Shown here: piece by piece, positions 32,243 to 42,970 of the stretch | Position numbering within the stretch: the stretch's first letter is position 1 | How the letters are laid out: every line of letters starts with the position of its first letter | Assembly: GCA_023014485.1 (NCBI GenBank) | Contig: JAJOZX010001566.1 | Location: forward strand, 343,501-407,500 | DNA: 64,000 nucleotides | Direction: 5' to 3' | DNA from: Bathynomus jamesi | Taxonomy: Eukaryota; Arthropoda; Malacostraca; Isopoda; Cirolanidae | Made by a program: the position numbers and the translations under genes | Notes under the pieces: generated by a model | Databases searched by the model: none | Told to the model about the DNA's origin: nothing | Seen by the model: the letters and a program-made list of their open reading frames with translations, nothing else

Positions 32243-33166
32243 CAGGGTGGGCGGAAAGTAGCTCCCTATTTTGGATTGGTAAAAAAATATGTATATTATC
32301 CATTTATTTCAGAAGAAATAATATGAAAAGGTAGGCATACATGGTAGGTTTTCTCTAAAATTCAATGGGCTCCAACTCTTTCCACCAGCTTCTGGAGCCG
32401 CCCAGGAATGGCGTCCACTGACTTTAGCAGGAACTCCGGCGGGATGGAGGACATGACTTCCCGAATTCGGTCCTCCAGTTCTTCCAATGTCCTCGGTTTG
32501 GTGCGGTAGACTTCTTCCTTTACCCACCCCCAAAGAAAGAAGTCGCACGGTTACCGCTGAAAAACGGCAGAATCGGTTCAGTGTAACGGTGTGGTGTGGT
32601 ATGACCTCAGATCAGGTTGTGGCCCGTTCCTTCTGCGCAACACTATGAATGCTGAGCTGTACCTTGCTATGTTGCGAAACGAGGTCTGGCCGGTTGTCAG
32701 CACATGGAGAACATCGACGATCTGATATTTATGCAAGATGGCGCCCCTCCGCACTTCGCTCTTGTTGTCCGTGAGTGGCTGGATGCCCACTTCCCTGGGC
32801 GTTGGATGGGTCGTCGTGGTCCACATCAATGGCCAGCCAGGAGCCCCGACTTGACACCGTGCGACTTCTTTCTCTGGGGGTGGGTAAAGGAAGAAGTCTA
32901 CCGCACCAAACCGAGGACATTGGAAGAACTGGAGGACCGAATTCGGGAAGTCATGTCCTCCATCCCGCCGGAGTTCCTGCTAAAGTCAGTGGATGCCATT
33001 CCTGGGCGGCTCCAGAAGCTGGTGGAAAGAGTTGGAGCCCACATTGAATTTCAGAGAAAACCTACCATGTATGCCTACCTTTTCATATTATTTCTTCTGA
33101 AATAAATGGATAATATACGTATTTTTTTACCAATCCAAAATAGGGAGTTACTTTCCGCCCACCCTG
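32243..33166. mobile_element. mariner DD41D rearranged into a palindrome
   Basis: A 924-bp element flanked by TA, ends CAGGGTGGGCGGAAAGTA. The left 305 bp (32243-32548) are an almost exact inverted copy of the right 305 bp (32862-33166), so both ends carry the 3' end of the transposase gene, and the N-terminal half is lost. The unique centre holds the middle of the gene. Confidence 0.92.
32704..33105 (+). pseudogene. mariner transposase C-terminal half, DD41D
   Basis: FMQDGAPPHFALVVREWLDA gives the second catalytic Asp and RSPDLTPCDFFLWGWVKEEV the third; I count 41 residues between them, the DD41D signature. The frame is clean to its stop at 33105 and ends VERVGAHIEFQRKP. The first Asp and the helix-turn-helix domain are absent. 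A minus-strand frame at 32548-32309 is the antisense-oriented partner copy of the same coding end. Confidence 0.85.
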
Positions 33167-33174
33167 TATATATA

Positions 33175-33885
33175 CCGTCGGACCTACTATAACGCGCGGG
33201 ATGCGTGCCTGAAAAACGGCACGTTATCCAAACGGGCGCAATGACGCGCGCGTTTTCGGTTAGGGACAATGTTATAAGTTGGGGATGCATTTTTGCCAAA
33301 TTATTTTTCCCTTAAAGTCAATATATTATTAATTGTTTAACCCCTTTTACCAAAATATATTAATACGAAACTGATAAAAAACAAATATTACAAGCAAAAA
33401 ATTTATTTAATAATGCACGTAAATGTAAAATGCATAATTAAAAAAAATGTTAAAGTCCATCGAGAGCATCTTCTTCTCCGTCACCTTGGTTTGTAGCAGC
33501 AGCTGGTTTCCTAAAATACGCATCTAGTGTTGATTGTCGTGCCTCCTTCTTTTTCTCCCGATTGCAAGGACATCAGCCATAGAAAATGCTTCCGACAGTT
33601 TTGCAATTGTGAACTGTTTTACCGTTGCCTCTTCTGGTTCATCATTATTTTCGAATCCTCTGCCGCTCTTTGTTCTTCAATCTGCATTAATTTATCGTTC
33701 ATTAATTCCTGTGAGTGTGCGTGTGTTTACGACAGTTTACGTACCGTATTTTTATGGGTTGTTTTATTTTCTAAAAACCGCGTAACTTAAAATTAAGCGT
33801 GTAATAACATTTTCATTGTGTTAAAAATAAATCGCGTAACTCCGAACGTGCGTTATAATACCGCGCGTTATAGCAGGTCGGACTG
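33175..33885 (-). mobile_element. pogo/Tigger-type MITE
   Basis: A 711-bp element flanked by TA; inverted ends C(C/A)GTC(G/C)GACCT(A/G)CTATAACG. The minus strand at about 33630-33450 reads KQFTIAKLSEAFSMADVLAI and ends in DGEEDALDGL, like the acidic C-terminal tail of Tigger transposases. The catalytic and DNA-binding parts are gone. Confidence 0.78.
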
Positions 33886-33892
33886 TATATGT

Positions 33893-34255
33893 ATTGCCTT
33901 CTAAGCCAACTGGCTGATTAAGCCTTCTAAGCCAACTAAGGCTGTTAAAAACTTCATTATTTGACGAGACTTGCCAGCAAGAACAGCTCCTCCTCCTCCT
34001 CCTCTCTCAACCTTCTTAAGTTAGGGTTATTAGGTTAGGTTACCCCTTTGGAGAAAGGTCTTTCTCCTGGGACTCCCTTCAAACCCCCTGTCCCCCCTTC
34101 ATGCAGCTCGGGGGGAATAAACCCAATCCCTTTGTTACATCCCCCTCTCACATCCACCCCCCTACCCCACTCCCTCTACCCCCTTGCAACATTGATCATT
34201 TTGCATGTAATTGAATTGCACTCTACATTTTTGTGGGCATACTACTATGGCTAAC
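33893..34255 (-). repeat. G-rich dispersed repeat, copy 2 (inverted)
   Basis: The reverse complement follows 7035-7404 from end to end, including the GGGGG-rich core, AGAAAGACCT, AAGAAGGTTGAGAGAGGAGG and paired TTGGCTTAGAAGGC motifs. Copies lie 26.5 kb apart in opposite orientation. Confidence 0.7.
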
Positions 34256-34705
34256 ATGGAAGTAAGTTACACTCATGAGGAAAAGACGAAGGCCTTTTTC
34301 TCACGAGTATAACACACATTTCCTTCTGTAGAAAAACTACATCCTAATCTCAATTAGTATGATGGGGTATTCCAAGATAATAATCCATGTTACCCTTCAT
34401 GCGCTATACAAATGAGGAACAGTATATTCTGAGCTGGCTTCCTTAGTCTCTTTACCCGTACCCAACTGAAAATCTACGGGCAGTTATGAGCGTAAGCGTC
34501 AGAAAACACAAATGTTCGGTCAACAAACACTCTACACTTGAAACTGATAGATGATTGGAACAAGATTAGCAGTGACACCTGTCAGCGGCTTGCCGTCGAC
34601 AATGTGGCCATATGCCCAGATTCAGATGACCAACGTATACTAAATTATGTGTTTATCAGCACAATTAAATCATATACAATTAACATTATTCTTGCATACA
34701 TACAT
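34256..34705. other. No supported feature
   Basis: Mixed-composition spacer between the G-rich repeat and a mariner. I see no gene, RNA or transposon end. Confidence 0.6.
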
Positions 34706-34706
34706 A

Positions 34707-35689
34707 ACGGGTGTCCCAAAAAAAACTATATACTCTTTATAGCATCATATATTTTATAATTTAAAAAAAAAAAAAAAAATATATTGTTATAGCAATTGCC
34801 AATGAAAGGTAAATTAGTAATCTAAGTGATCAAATGTTATAGCGAGTTGTTTTCATATAAAATTTAATTAACTACGCCAAGTGCTCAAAATGTTTCTCCG
34901 GCAGCATGAATGCACTTTTTGAATGCGTCGACTAACTGATTCGCAGACATGGACTAATGTGGATGCTGTGATGGTCCCGCACTTTTCCCTAATTGCATCC
35001 TTAAGGTGTTCGAGTGTTGCAGGTCTTGTACCATAAACTGCATCCTTCAGGTAGCCCCACAAGAAAAATCAAGTGGAGTCAAGTCCGTGAACGTGGAGGA
35101 TACTCGACGCTTCCTCTTCGTCCTATCCAACGGTTAGGCAACGTTTCATCAAGGTACCTTCTGACATCACAATGATAATGAGGGGGGGGGCTCCATCTTG
35201 TTGAAAGTAAAGTCGCCGTTTCCAAACAACTTCCGAACTGCAGGTATAATTTCTGTCCGCAGCATGTCGAGATATGCGGCACCGGTAACTGTCCCATTAA
35301 AGAAAAGTGGTAACCAAAACCCCTGGATGATAAACCACACCATGCTGTTAATCCTGGTAAATTAACATGTTCATCCACATAAACGTGTGGATTATCAAGT
35401 GACCAGTACCTGCAGTTGTGTCGATTTACTGTGCCATTGAGCTTGAAGGTAGCTTCATCAGACCACACGATTTTGTTGTATTGAAAGTGCATTCATGCCG
35501 CCGGAGAACATTTTGAGCACTTGGCGTAGTTAATTAAATTTTATGCAAACAACTCGCTATAACATTTTGATCACTTAGATTACTAATTTACCTTTCATTG
35601 GCAATTGCTATAACAATATATTGTTTGGTTTTTTTTAAATTATAAATTATGATGCTATAAAGAGTATATAGTTTTTTTGGGACAACCTA
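34707..35689 (-). mobile_element. mariner DD41D-type with inverted-duplicated end
   Basis: Ends read GGGTGTCCCAAAAAAAACTA and, reversed, GGTTGTCCCAAAAAAACTAT. The inverted match extends about 185 bp (34707-34898 against 35505-35689), including part of the coding 3' end (GGCGTAGTTAATTAA). As in the element at 32243, the 3' end has replaced the 5' end. Confidence 0.82.
34868..35492 (-). pseudogene. mariner transposase, catalytic part only
   Basis: Minus-strand frame 35492-35079 has [20 protein letters not shown] (first Asp) and ends near [20 protein letters not shown]. The next frame, 35062-34868, has WGYLKDAVYGTRPATLEHLK. The second-Asp region (QDGAPPH-like) near 35190 and the third-Asp region near 35075 are frameshifted. 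N-terminal DNA-binding domain missing. Confidence 0.75.
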
Positions 35690-35694
35690 TATAC

Positions 35695-35701
35695 ACACAC
35701 C

Positions 35702-35742
<41 letters not shown>

Positions 35743-35770
35743 TATATATATATATATATATATATTATAT
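35695..35770. repeat. (CA)n/(TA)n microsatellite
   Basis: CACA tract at about 35694-35723 followed by TA tracts to 35770. Confidence 0.95.
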
Positions 35771-35774
35771 AATT

Positions 35775-36421
35775 CAGGGATGGGGAGTCGGCCAAAAACA
35801 ACCGACTCCCGACTCCCGACTCCTGAGTTCGTATTTTAAAACCGACTCCGACTCCCGACTCCCGACTCCCGACTCTTTCCTTATCATGCTGATCTACAAC
35901 CTTATATTGGGATTTTGTTTCGTAGATGGCGTTTCAAGTTTGAGGCTCTAGTTGGAGCATTAGCATGTTTCCAGTGTAAGCACTATTTTTGCATTACACT
36001 CTTTACCATCCTTTTCTACTTGACAAATAAAAATACTTTCATCCTCATTTAGCTTAAAATATTGAAAGACTGCTGATTTTCTACTAGGCCCACGACTCAT
36101 TACTAATAGGGGCTAATTAAATTAATAATTAATATATTTGCTAATTCTTATATGGTACCTAGTATCCTAAAATAGAAATATGAAATTCATTTGCTAAGAT
36201 TTACAGAACAATAAATCAAATGTGGAAATGTGAATCTAGAATTAGTTCAGGAAGATATTTATTTAGGGCAGAGTAGTATTCTGGTAAATTGTTTGGCATA
36301 TAGAAATTGAATCAAAGAGTCGGGAGTCGGTCGTTTTTACCGACTCTCGACCCGACTCCCGACTCTTCAAAAAAGCCCCGACTCCCGACTCCCGACTCCC
36401 GACTCCGACTCCCCACCTCTG
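35775..36421. mobile_element. hAT-like MITE with CCGACTC tandem ends
   Basis: A 647-bp element with ends CAGGGATGGGGAGTCGG and, reversed, CAGAGGTGGGGAGTCGG. Both subterminal zones are arrays of CGACTCC/CCCGACT heptamers (35803-35880 and 36330-36415) in inverted orientation. The centre is AT-rich and non-coding. Flanking TA tracts mask the target duplication. Confidence 0.75.
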
Positions 36422-36428
36422 AATTATA

Positions 36429-36449
<21 letters not shown>

Positions 36450-36459
<10 letters not shown>

Positions 36460-36735
36460 TTTTAAGTTCGGGAAGAACCGATTCGCCTCTATTTAAAGGG
36501 CATATCTCAGCGGAAAAACAAAGAAAAAGTGAGAGGAAAGACAGAGGAAAAAGAAAGGGTGGAGGGGACAGTCGAAGTGGAAAAAGACCAAGGATGAGAA
36601 AGACTGCAGGGTCGAGCCCCATCATCCTTGGGTGCTAGGGCCGGGAGGGCGCACGTGAAACCTCCAGAACAAGCACGTACAAACGAGCACAAAGAGCACT
36701 CAAGAGCACGAGCTTAGAACCCCCTTGCGGGGATA
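36450..36735. other. Unassigned sequence, possibly a retroposed unit
   Basis: Starts with a T-run (36452-36464), then purine-rich sequence, and ends CCCCCTTGCGGGG before (TA)n. A short hairpin CCCC...GGGG closes it. No coding or family signature. Confidence 0.3.
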
Positions 36736-36752
36736 TATATATATATATATGG

Positions 36753-37073
36753 GAATGAACTCAGAATGGTCCCCTGAGTTTTTTATGATACACACAGACC
36801 GTACATGGAACAAGGAACTCTTCTGGGATAATTAAATCCACTATAGTCCGAATAAGTAATGGTAAATGACAAATATCATAGTTTTTCTTTTTCATGATGC
36901 TAGCCCGACGTGGGCAACGGGTCACTCTTTGCGAGTGACCCGTTGCCCACGTCGGGCTAGCATCATGAAAAAAAAAACTATGGTATTTGTCATTTACTAT
37001 TACTTATTTGGACTATAGTGGATTTAATTATCCAGAAGAGTTCCTTGTTCCATGCACGGTCTGTGTGTATCAT
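36753..37073. repeat. Complete fold-back element, ACCGTGCATGGAA family
   Basis: Long near-perfect palindrome. Left arm about 36784-36918, right arm about 36938-37073. Arms include CAGACCGT(A/G)CATGGAACAAG, AATTAAATCCACTATAGTCC and GCTAGCCCGACGTGGGCAAC, with a spacer of about 15 bp (CTCTTTGCGAG). The left end carries an additional 31 bp (TCAGAATGGTCCCCTGAG). Both sides are (TA)n. Confidence 0.9.
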
Positions 37074-37074
37074 A

Positions 37075-37107
<33 letters not shown>

Positions 37108-38385
37108 AGGTTGTAACATATATTTTGCTCGACTTTTTAGTTCATTCAGAACAAAAATTAAATGACATAATGACAAATTAATCATCAATATCATTTTTAT
37201 GCCACGTTCGAAGAAATCCCTTGGTTTCGAGTTAAGAAAAAGTGATCACTTCGTTTTCGATAGCTTCCCTGGATTGTAACTTTTGTCCATCTAGGTGGTG
37301 TTGCAGACTTCTGAATAAATGGTAGTCTGAAGGTGCGATGTCCGGAGAATAAGGTGGATGAGACATTGGGCAGTGGTGATTCGACTATTGTGAGGGCGCG
37401 CGTTATCCTGGTGGAATAGAACACCTCTGCGATTAATTAATGGAGGACGTTTTTCTTGTAATGCCATCTTCAATCGTTGGAGTTGTTGGCAGTAGACTTC
37501 AGCTGTGATTGTTTGGTTATCTGGCAGAAGCTCAAAATGAATAATTCCTTGCATATCCCACCAAACGCATAGCAAAATTTTCTTTGGATGGGGTTTATTC
37601 CTTGGCTGAGGTTCAGGCTTTGTTTCAAGGCTAAGCCACTGATGTCGACGCTTAATATTGTTATAAAGGACCCAATTTTCATCCCAGTGACGATCCGATT
37701 CAAAAACGGTGCCTGTAGTTGCCGAGAATGCAGTGATGTGCAAATATCGATTCGATGTTGAAGATTCGCTCGTGACAAATCATGCGGAACCCATTTTCCA
37801 ACCTTCACTACTTTTCCTAACAGCTTCAAATGACGATGAATGGTCATATGGCTAACGCCGAGTTGCAGGCCAAGTTCTCTTACAGTTACCGTTGAGTTTT
37901 CCTCCACTGCTGCTTTCAGCAACTCTCCATCTAACTCATTTGGTCGTCCTGTTCGTTGATAATCTTTCAGACTGAAGTCTCCATTTCTGAACTTCTCAAA
38001 CCATCTCCTACACATCCATTCGCTCACATCATTTCCATAAACTCTTCGAATGTTTTTTGCGGATTCACTAGCGTTAGATCCTTTATGGAACTCATACAGT
38101 ATCACTTGTCGAATATGCTCTTTCGTGGGCTCCATGTTTTTTCAATTATTGTAATATCGTAGGGGTGGCGTTGTAACTGTATGAAAAACACCAGAGAAAA
38201 TATTCATTAGCCTAATCCTACACTAGCCTAAGTCATTCTGTATCATTCTGTATCGTGATAAAACCTGTGCGAACCTGTCGCCGCGTGTATTTTGCAACAT
38301 TTCTAAAACTATTTCACATTATCTTGAGGTTATTCTATTATCTATCGTCCATTTTCTAATGAAGCAGAATTTATGTTACAACCTG
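37108..38385 (-). mobile_element. mariner with AGGTTGTAACATA ends
   Basis: About 1.28 kb with inverted ends AGGTTGTAACATA(T/A)ATT. Transposase on the minus strand. (TA)n lies at both sides. Full-length size. Confidence 0.85.
37190..38135 (-). pseudogene. mariner transposase, DD34D, frameshifted
   Basis: MEPTKEHIRQVILYEFHKGS opens the first helix-turn-helix, with YGNDVSEWMCRRWFEKFRNG and the linker RTGRPNELDG, then the second (VRELGLQLGVSHMTIHRHLK). The catalytic half has GTVFESDRHWDENWVLYNNI (first Asp, sequence altered), LFHQDNARPHNS (second Asp) and PPYSPDIAPSDYHLFRSLQH (third Asp, about 37300, in another frame). Frame changes at about 37740 and 37380 and a late stop kill it. Confidence 0.85.
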
Positions 38386-38419
38386 ATATTATAAATATAT
38401 ATATATATATATTATATAT

Positions 38420-38684
38420 AACCTTTGGTTAGCTTCCGCCAGAATTGTTCATTCTGACGAAAGTCAAGCTTTTCACTCCACCTTAGACCTACCGAACCAC
38501 GCCCCACCAGCAGCCCTGCGTCTTAACCACTAGGCCACCCAGGGTACCCATTTATCTACCAACCACTTTATTGTGTGGAAGGGTGAACAGCTGGGTTTTG
38601 CTGCTCGCCGGCTGCCGTCATCGGGTCTCGAACCCGGGGCAGATGGATTCGTAGTCAGCGACGCTAACCACTACACCACCGAGG
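38420..38684 (-). repeat. Dimeric tRNA-derived SINE, copy 2 (minus)
   Basis: Reverse complement matches 31724-32022: B-box GGTCTCGAACCCG region, CACAATAAAGTGGTTGG, second unit GGGTGGCCTAGTGGTTAAGA, and tail GCTAACCAAAGG. A deletion removes the B-box region of unit 2 (about 38491). Flanked by TA and TG repeats. Confidence 0.85.
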
Positions 38685-38692
38685 TATATACA

Positions 38693-38727
<35 letters not shown>

Positions 38728-38728
<1 letters not shown>

Positions 38729-38802
38729 GATGAAAATAACCACGAAGGAAAAAGTAAACACCATTCTGTGTTTCCTTTTTCCTTCGTGGTTATTTTCATC
38801 AT
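38728..38802. repeat. Fold-back hairpin, CCACGAAGGAAA family
   Basis: TGATGAAAATAACCACGAAG at left pairs with CTTCGTGGTTATTTTCATCA at right, about 33 bp per arm with a short loop. Lies in (TA)n. Confidence 0.85.
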
Positions 38803-38829
38803 AAATATTATTCACGTGTTACTTTCGTG

Positions 38830-38831
38830 AA

Positions 38832-38901
<70 letters not shown>

Positions 38902-38902
38902 T
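38830..38902. repeat. (TA)n then (GA)n microsatellite
   Basis: TA run to about 38869 then GAGAGA to 38902. Confidence 0.95.
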
Positions 38903-39390
38903 ATCATTAACCGATATTTATTTAGTAACCTTGCGACCTTGCAGTGGTTTCGCGCGACGATCCCGCACGGAAGTCAGACTCGAGGCCCTGTCTCTACATA
39001 AACATAAAAACAACAGAGAATGGATCAATGCTATCCTTTTGAATTTTTTTTTCAAACAACCAATCCTTGTTCTAAGAAGGGTTTTTCGTTTTTTTTGTTT
39101 TTTTTTACTATAAAGAACCGTCGACTCTCGCTTCAAACTGAATTAAATGCAAATGTTACACAACTAAACATTTACTTTAACTTTTAAGAAAAGAGATTTG
39201 AAATGAATAAAAGAATTCCCCTTTCTAAATTCCAGATCAGTTTTTAATGGCATTTCTTCAGTCTTTAAAATTTATTTCATGACATAAAACTAAATTTATT
39301 TTCAGCAAAGCTTTAACTTACGTTTATGGGTTAAAATTGTATTAAACTGCACGTATATAATACGATACATACACACACACACAATATATC
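38903..39390. other. No supported feature
   Basis: AT-rich spacer with T-runs. Nothing recognised. Confidence 0.6.
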
Positions 39391-39393
39391 ATA

Positions 39394-39480
39394 TCACGAA
39401 AGCGCTCGGAATTCGTGTTTCTTTTTTCCTTTTTCCCTGTGGTTGTTTGCTTATTAATAAGATCACGTGTTATTTTGTGA
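39394..39480. repeat. Half fold-back, CCACGAAGGAAA family (diverged)
   Basis: CACGAAAGCGCTCGGAATTC, TTTTTCCTTTTTCCCTGTGG and GATCACGTGTTATTTTGTGA correspond to the right arm and tail of 42096-42240. Confidence 0.5.
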
Positions 39481-39506
39481 TTTTACTGCATATATATATA
39501 TATATA

Positions 39507-40089
39507 CAGGGTGTCTGAAAAGTTTGGAACCATAGGAGAAATTGGTTATAATTTTTTTTTGGTTTCAGGGTATCCGTGAATGATGGCGTTAAGTTTACAA
39601 GAGTGTATAGAGATTATTGTTCTGTGTGGACGTGATGGCTGGTCCCATAGAAGTGTGTCAGATGAATTTAACGGTCGTCATCCTGAAAAAAATCCAGTAA
39701 CACATAGCGCGGTTGGAAAATTATTGAAAAAGTTTAAAGAAAGTGGCTCTGTAGCGGACAAACCACGTTCAGGTCGTCCCAGAACCTCGGAAGAAGTCCG
39801 TGAAACCGTAATGGCGAAAATTTATGCTAGTCCTAAAGTCATTGAGGGATACATGCTTGGAAATTGGAGTACCGAAAGGTACCACCCATTATGTTTTGAA
39901 GCGCGAAAACATCGAATTGAAGAAGTTTGCAAATCCATTACAGCAAACATGCCAAGAAAAATTCAAAACAATATGAAGTTTCGTCCGCAAACATGTTTGG
40001 AGATAAGGGGTGGATATTTAGAACAAATTTTATAAATAAAGTGTAAATAAAGTGTTTCTCCTATGGTTCCAGACTTTTCGGACATCTTC
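39507..40089 (+). mobile_element. mariner with internal deletion
   Basis: Left end CAGGGTGTCTGAAAAGTTTG; the right end, reversed, GATGTCCGAAAAGTCTGGAA, is damaged over its last bases. About 583 bp, less than half a full element. TA flanks on both sides. Confidence 0.8.
39580..40035 (+). CDS. Deleted mariner transposase: HTH joined to C terminus
   Basis: A 151-codon clean frame. It has the first helix-turn-helix (LSLQECIEIIVLCGRDGWSH, then SAVGKLLKKFKESGSVADKP), the hinge RSGRPRTSEE, part of the second domain, and then jumps at about residue 105 to a C-terminal block (HRIEEVCKSITANMPRKIQN). The whole catalytic core is missing, yet the junction is in frame. It could still bind its own ends; that is inference. 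Confidence 0.8.
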   Translation: MMALSLQECIEIIVLCGRDGWSHRSVSDEFNGRHPEKNPVTHSAVGKLLKKFKESGSVADKPRSGRPRTSEEVRETVMAKIYASPKVIEGYMLGNWSTERYHPLCFEARKHRIEEVCKSITANMPRKIQNNMKFRPQTCLEIRGGYLEQIL

Positions 40090-40263
40090 TATATAACTTA
40101 TAACGGCCAGGAGTGTATGCAGTTTAATGCAAACTTAAACACAAGCAATGAAGTGATTATGATTATGAATTAGAAATACTTTATAAAAACAGTGTAGGAT
40201 TTGTCTCCTGACTATAACTTAATCTATTAACACTGTGTTCAAAACACATGTAATATATATACA

Positions 40264-40306
40264 CAGGGTATCTCAGAAGTCGCGCACGATATTCTGAGAC
40301 ACCCTG
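40264..40306. mobile_element. 43-bp mariner end pair (micro-MITE)
   Basis: CAGGGT(A)TCTCAGAA and its inverse TTCTGAGACACCCTG flank a 13-bp spacer. Almost nothing remains between the two termini. TA on the right flank. Confidence 0.6.
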
Positions 40307-40740
40307 TATCCAGATGGTTTTCCGGCCCGTGTGATATTTTACACAATTTCCTTAAATTCTACGGATTCGACCCTCCGCGTTAGCGCTGATTAGGATTAAG
40401 TTATTAAAAGCTGTGCCATTTGTTCATGGCTAATTCTGAATAATAAACTATCCCGTCAATGCCATGACTACGCGTCGTCGGACTCCTTCCACTTATTATG
40501 AACTTTCACATGCGTGATGAACGCAGATTTAGATATTTGCCGGGATGATTTATGAAAGGCCTTTGATTAATTGCTTTTGTGAAAGGCGATATATCGATGT
40601 ATATTTCAGGCTCGCTGTTCACAATTCTTTAATGGGTACTTATCCCTTTGTGCTCCTTTTATTAAGTTCATGTTACTTTATCACGGATAAAGTAACGGAT
40701 TATTGCTATTCCGCTTACGCTATATTTATCTATTTACCTA
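40307..40740. other. No supported feature
   Basis: Spacer between two mariner-type elements; no signature. Confidence 0.6.
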
Positions 40741-40744
40741 TATA

Positions 40745-40747
<3 letters not shown>

Positions 40748-40798
<51 letters not shown>
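40748..40798. repeat. (TA)n microsatellite
   Basis: About 50 bp of TA ending in the mariner terminus. Confidence 0.95.
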
Positions 40799-40800
<2 letters not shown>

Positions 40801-40803
<3 letters not shown>

Positions 40804-42082
40804 GGTGGTTCAAAATATGTATACAGCTTTAAGAGCTTATAACTTTTTTACTATTTAAGTTATCTTAATGAAACAACTTTTAATGTGCCAAAAAACTCTT
40901 ACAGGTGGTTGAAAATGTACCAGCTAACCAATGAACAAAGGACTTTTATTGTGACACTATTTGAAAACAAAATCTCCAACACAAGTGGTTTGAGAGTTTC
41001 GGAGATAGTTCCCAGACAGAAGTTCTCCAACAAGGAAGACAATAGATTTAATTGTGTAGAAGTTCAGTAATAATGGAACAATTCATAACCAAAATCGTAG
41101 ATACAGTAGTCGCTGAGTAACTGCGCGTACAGAGGAGTCAAGAGACTTGATACACCAAGCAGTGACATACAACCCCAAGAAGTCAGAAAGGAAACTCAGT
41201 CGCAGAACTGTTAATTTAACGATCGCCTGTTTGCCGTATTTTATGGGAAGACCTACACATGTTCCCCTATAAAGTTCAGTGTTTACAAAAACTGACAGAA
41301 AATGATCAGCAAGTACGCACTGACTTCTGTACAACCATAAGTGAGATGGTGAACAGGAACGATCTGGCTTTGAATAACATTCTTTTTAGTGATGAATGCA
41401 ACATTTATTGAAATGGCTTCGTCAACAAGCAGAATTACAGATACAGGAGTTAGCAGAAACCGGATGTCTTTGAAGAAAAACCTTTTTATGCTACCAAGGT
41501 TGTTGTATGGTGCGGACTAACCAGGAATCAAATTACCGGACCATTTTCTTTAAAGATAATAACGGTGAGGCTGCAACAGTAAACTCAGACAATAAGACAA
41601 TGTTGTAAACAAGACAATGTTGGGCAAGTTTCTCATGCCTCGTATAGTCGTATAGCTGGACTATGCATGGATTATCTCCAGCAGCAATTTCCCGAAAGAC
41701 TCGTCAGCAGAGGTGGAGACATCAACTGGCCACCTAGGTACCCGGATGTTTTACCCCTAGATTTAGACTTATGGGGTTATTTGAAGGCAAATATCTTTCA
41801 AAGAAGGCCACAAAACGTACCAGAACTAAAGCGAAGAACTGAAGAAATAATTCGTTCTATATTAGTGTAGTTCTTCAATATGTCATTGTAAACTTTTCTG
41901 GAAGGCTGCAATATTGCTTGAATCAGCATGGACTACACCTTGAGCAGATTTTGATACAAAAATGAATAGGTACTAAAACTATCTGAGTTTTTCTTCTTGT
42001 TAAAAGTCGTTTCATTCATATAACTTAAATAGTAAAAGTGTTAGAAGCTGTTAAAGTTGTATAAATTTTTGAACCACCTTTT
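40801..42082 (+). mobile_element. mariner, full-length, degraded
   Basis: Left end CAGGGTGGTTCAAAATATGT and right end, reversed, AAAAGGTGGTTCAAAAATTT. The inverted match continues to the ACTATTTAAGTTAT motif (about 40852 and 42030). About 1.28 kb with TA flanks. Confidence 0.82.
40915..41870 (+). pseudogene. mariner transposase, heavily decayed
   Basis: YQLTNEQRTFIVTLFENKIS near 40918 is the start of the helix-turn-helix domain. Around 41385 LFSDECNIY fits the first catalytic Asp. The clearest part is 41667-41870: MDYLQQQFPERLVSRGGDIN, then WPPRYPDVLPLDLDLWGYLK (third Asp region; SPDLTP altered). The second-Asp region near 41620 is not readable. Many frameshifts. Confidence 0.75.
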
Positions 42083-42095
42083 ATATATATATATA

Positions 42096-42240
42096 TGATG
42101 AATAAAACCACGAAGGAAAGGAAACACAGAATGGTGCTCAAGCGCTTTCGTCTAATGACATCCTCACGAAAGCGCTTGAGCACCATTCTGTTTCCTTTCC
42201 TTCGTGGTTTTATTCATCATAAATATTTTTCACGTTACTT
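42096..42240. repeat. Complete fold-back, CCACGAAGGAAA family
   Basis: Left arm TGATGAATAAAACCACGAAG...GCGCTTTCGT and right arm ACGAAAGCGC...CTTCGTGGTTTTATTCATCA pair over about 55 bp with a 15-bp loop (CTAATGACATCCTC). A tail AAATATTTTTCACGTTACTT follows, shared with 38802. In (TA)n. Confidence 0.88.
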
Positions 42241-42313
42241 TCGTGAAATAATCTTCATATATATTTGTGATATGGACTATAGTCTGCCAATAAACCTTTT
42301 CATTTTCATTTTC

Positions 42314-42352
<39 letters not shown>

Positions 42353-42356
<4 letters not shown>

Positions 42357-42800
42357 GGTGGGTAAAAAAGTGACCCCTTAGAGGTAAACTGTCATATTAA
42401 AAAAAGTAAGGGGACTAGAGCTCCCAAACTTCATAGATATTTACCTTAGCGTGTTGTTCGTCTTAATTGAGAAGTTGCTCGATGTGTCCACCTTCCTGCT
42501 TAACGCAGGCCTCCAAACGTGGACGCCACTGATCAATACACCTGTTTACATATCGTTGAGACACCTTCTCCCAGCCGAGCAGAATTCTTTCGCGTAGTTC
42601 ATCTATGTCTCTTATATTGGTACCAGGGATGTAAACTTTGAACTTCAGGGCTTCCTAAACACCATAATCTAGTGGTGAAAGATCCGGGCTACTACTAGCC
42701 GGCCACATATTGGGTTCGATAAAATCCGGTGTTTCGTTCTCAAGGAATGTGACAGTTTGGCGTGCTCTGTGAGCAGGCTCTACATCTTGTTGGAAAGTAT
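42353..42800 (-). pseudogene. mariner fragment, C-terminal part
   Basis: End CAGGGTGGGTAAAAAAGTGA follows (TA)n. On the minus strand, about 42790-42470 reads PAHRARQTVTFLENETPDFI (just after the second Asp, HDG/QDG altered to QDV), then PDLSPLDYGV (third Asp) with a stop after it, and VNRCIDQWRPRLEACVKQEG near the C terminus. The 5' half is missing; a fold-back piece adjoins at about 42830. Confidence 0.75.
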
Positions 42801-42834
42801 ATCTTTCACTCTATCTAACTGATATTTGACGAAT

Positions 42835-42970
42835 TAGTGGTGAAATTAGTGGTAAAATCCACTATAAGTTTCGCTTATAATGGATTTAATTTTCCCAAAA
42901 GAGTTCCTTGTTCCATGCACGGTCTGTATGTATCATGAAAAAACCTCAGGGGACCATTCTGAGTTCAATC

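Noticed and set aside
33527..33790. Two overlapping plus-strand frames
   Set aside because: Antisense to the Tigger-like C-terminal tail on the minus strand; no domain.
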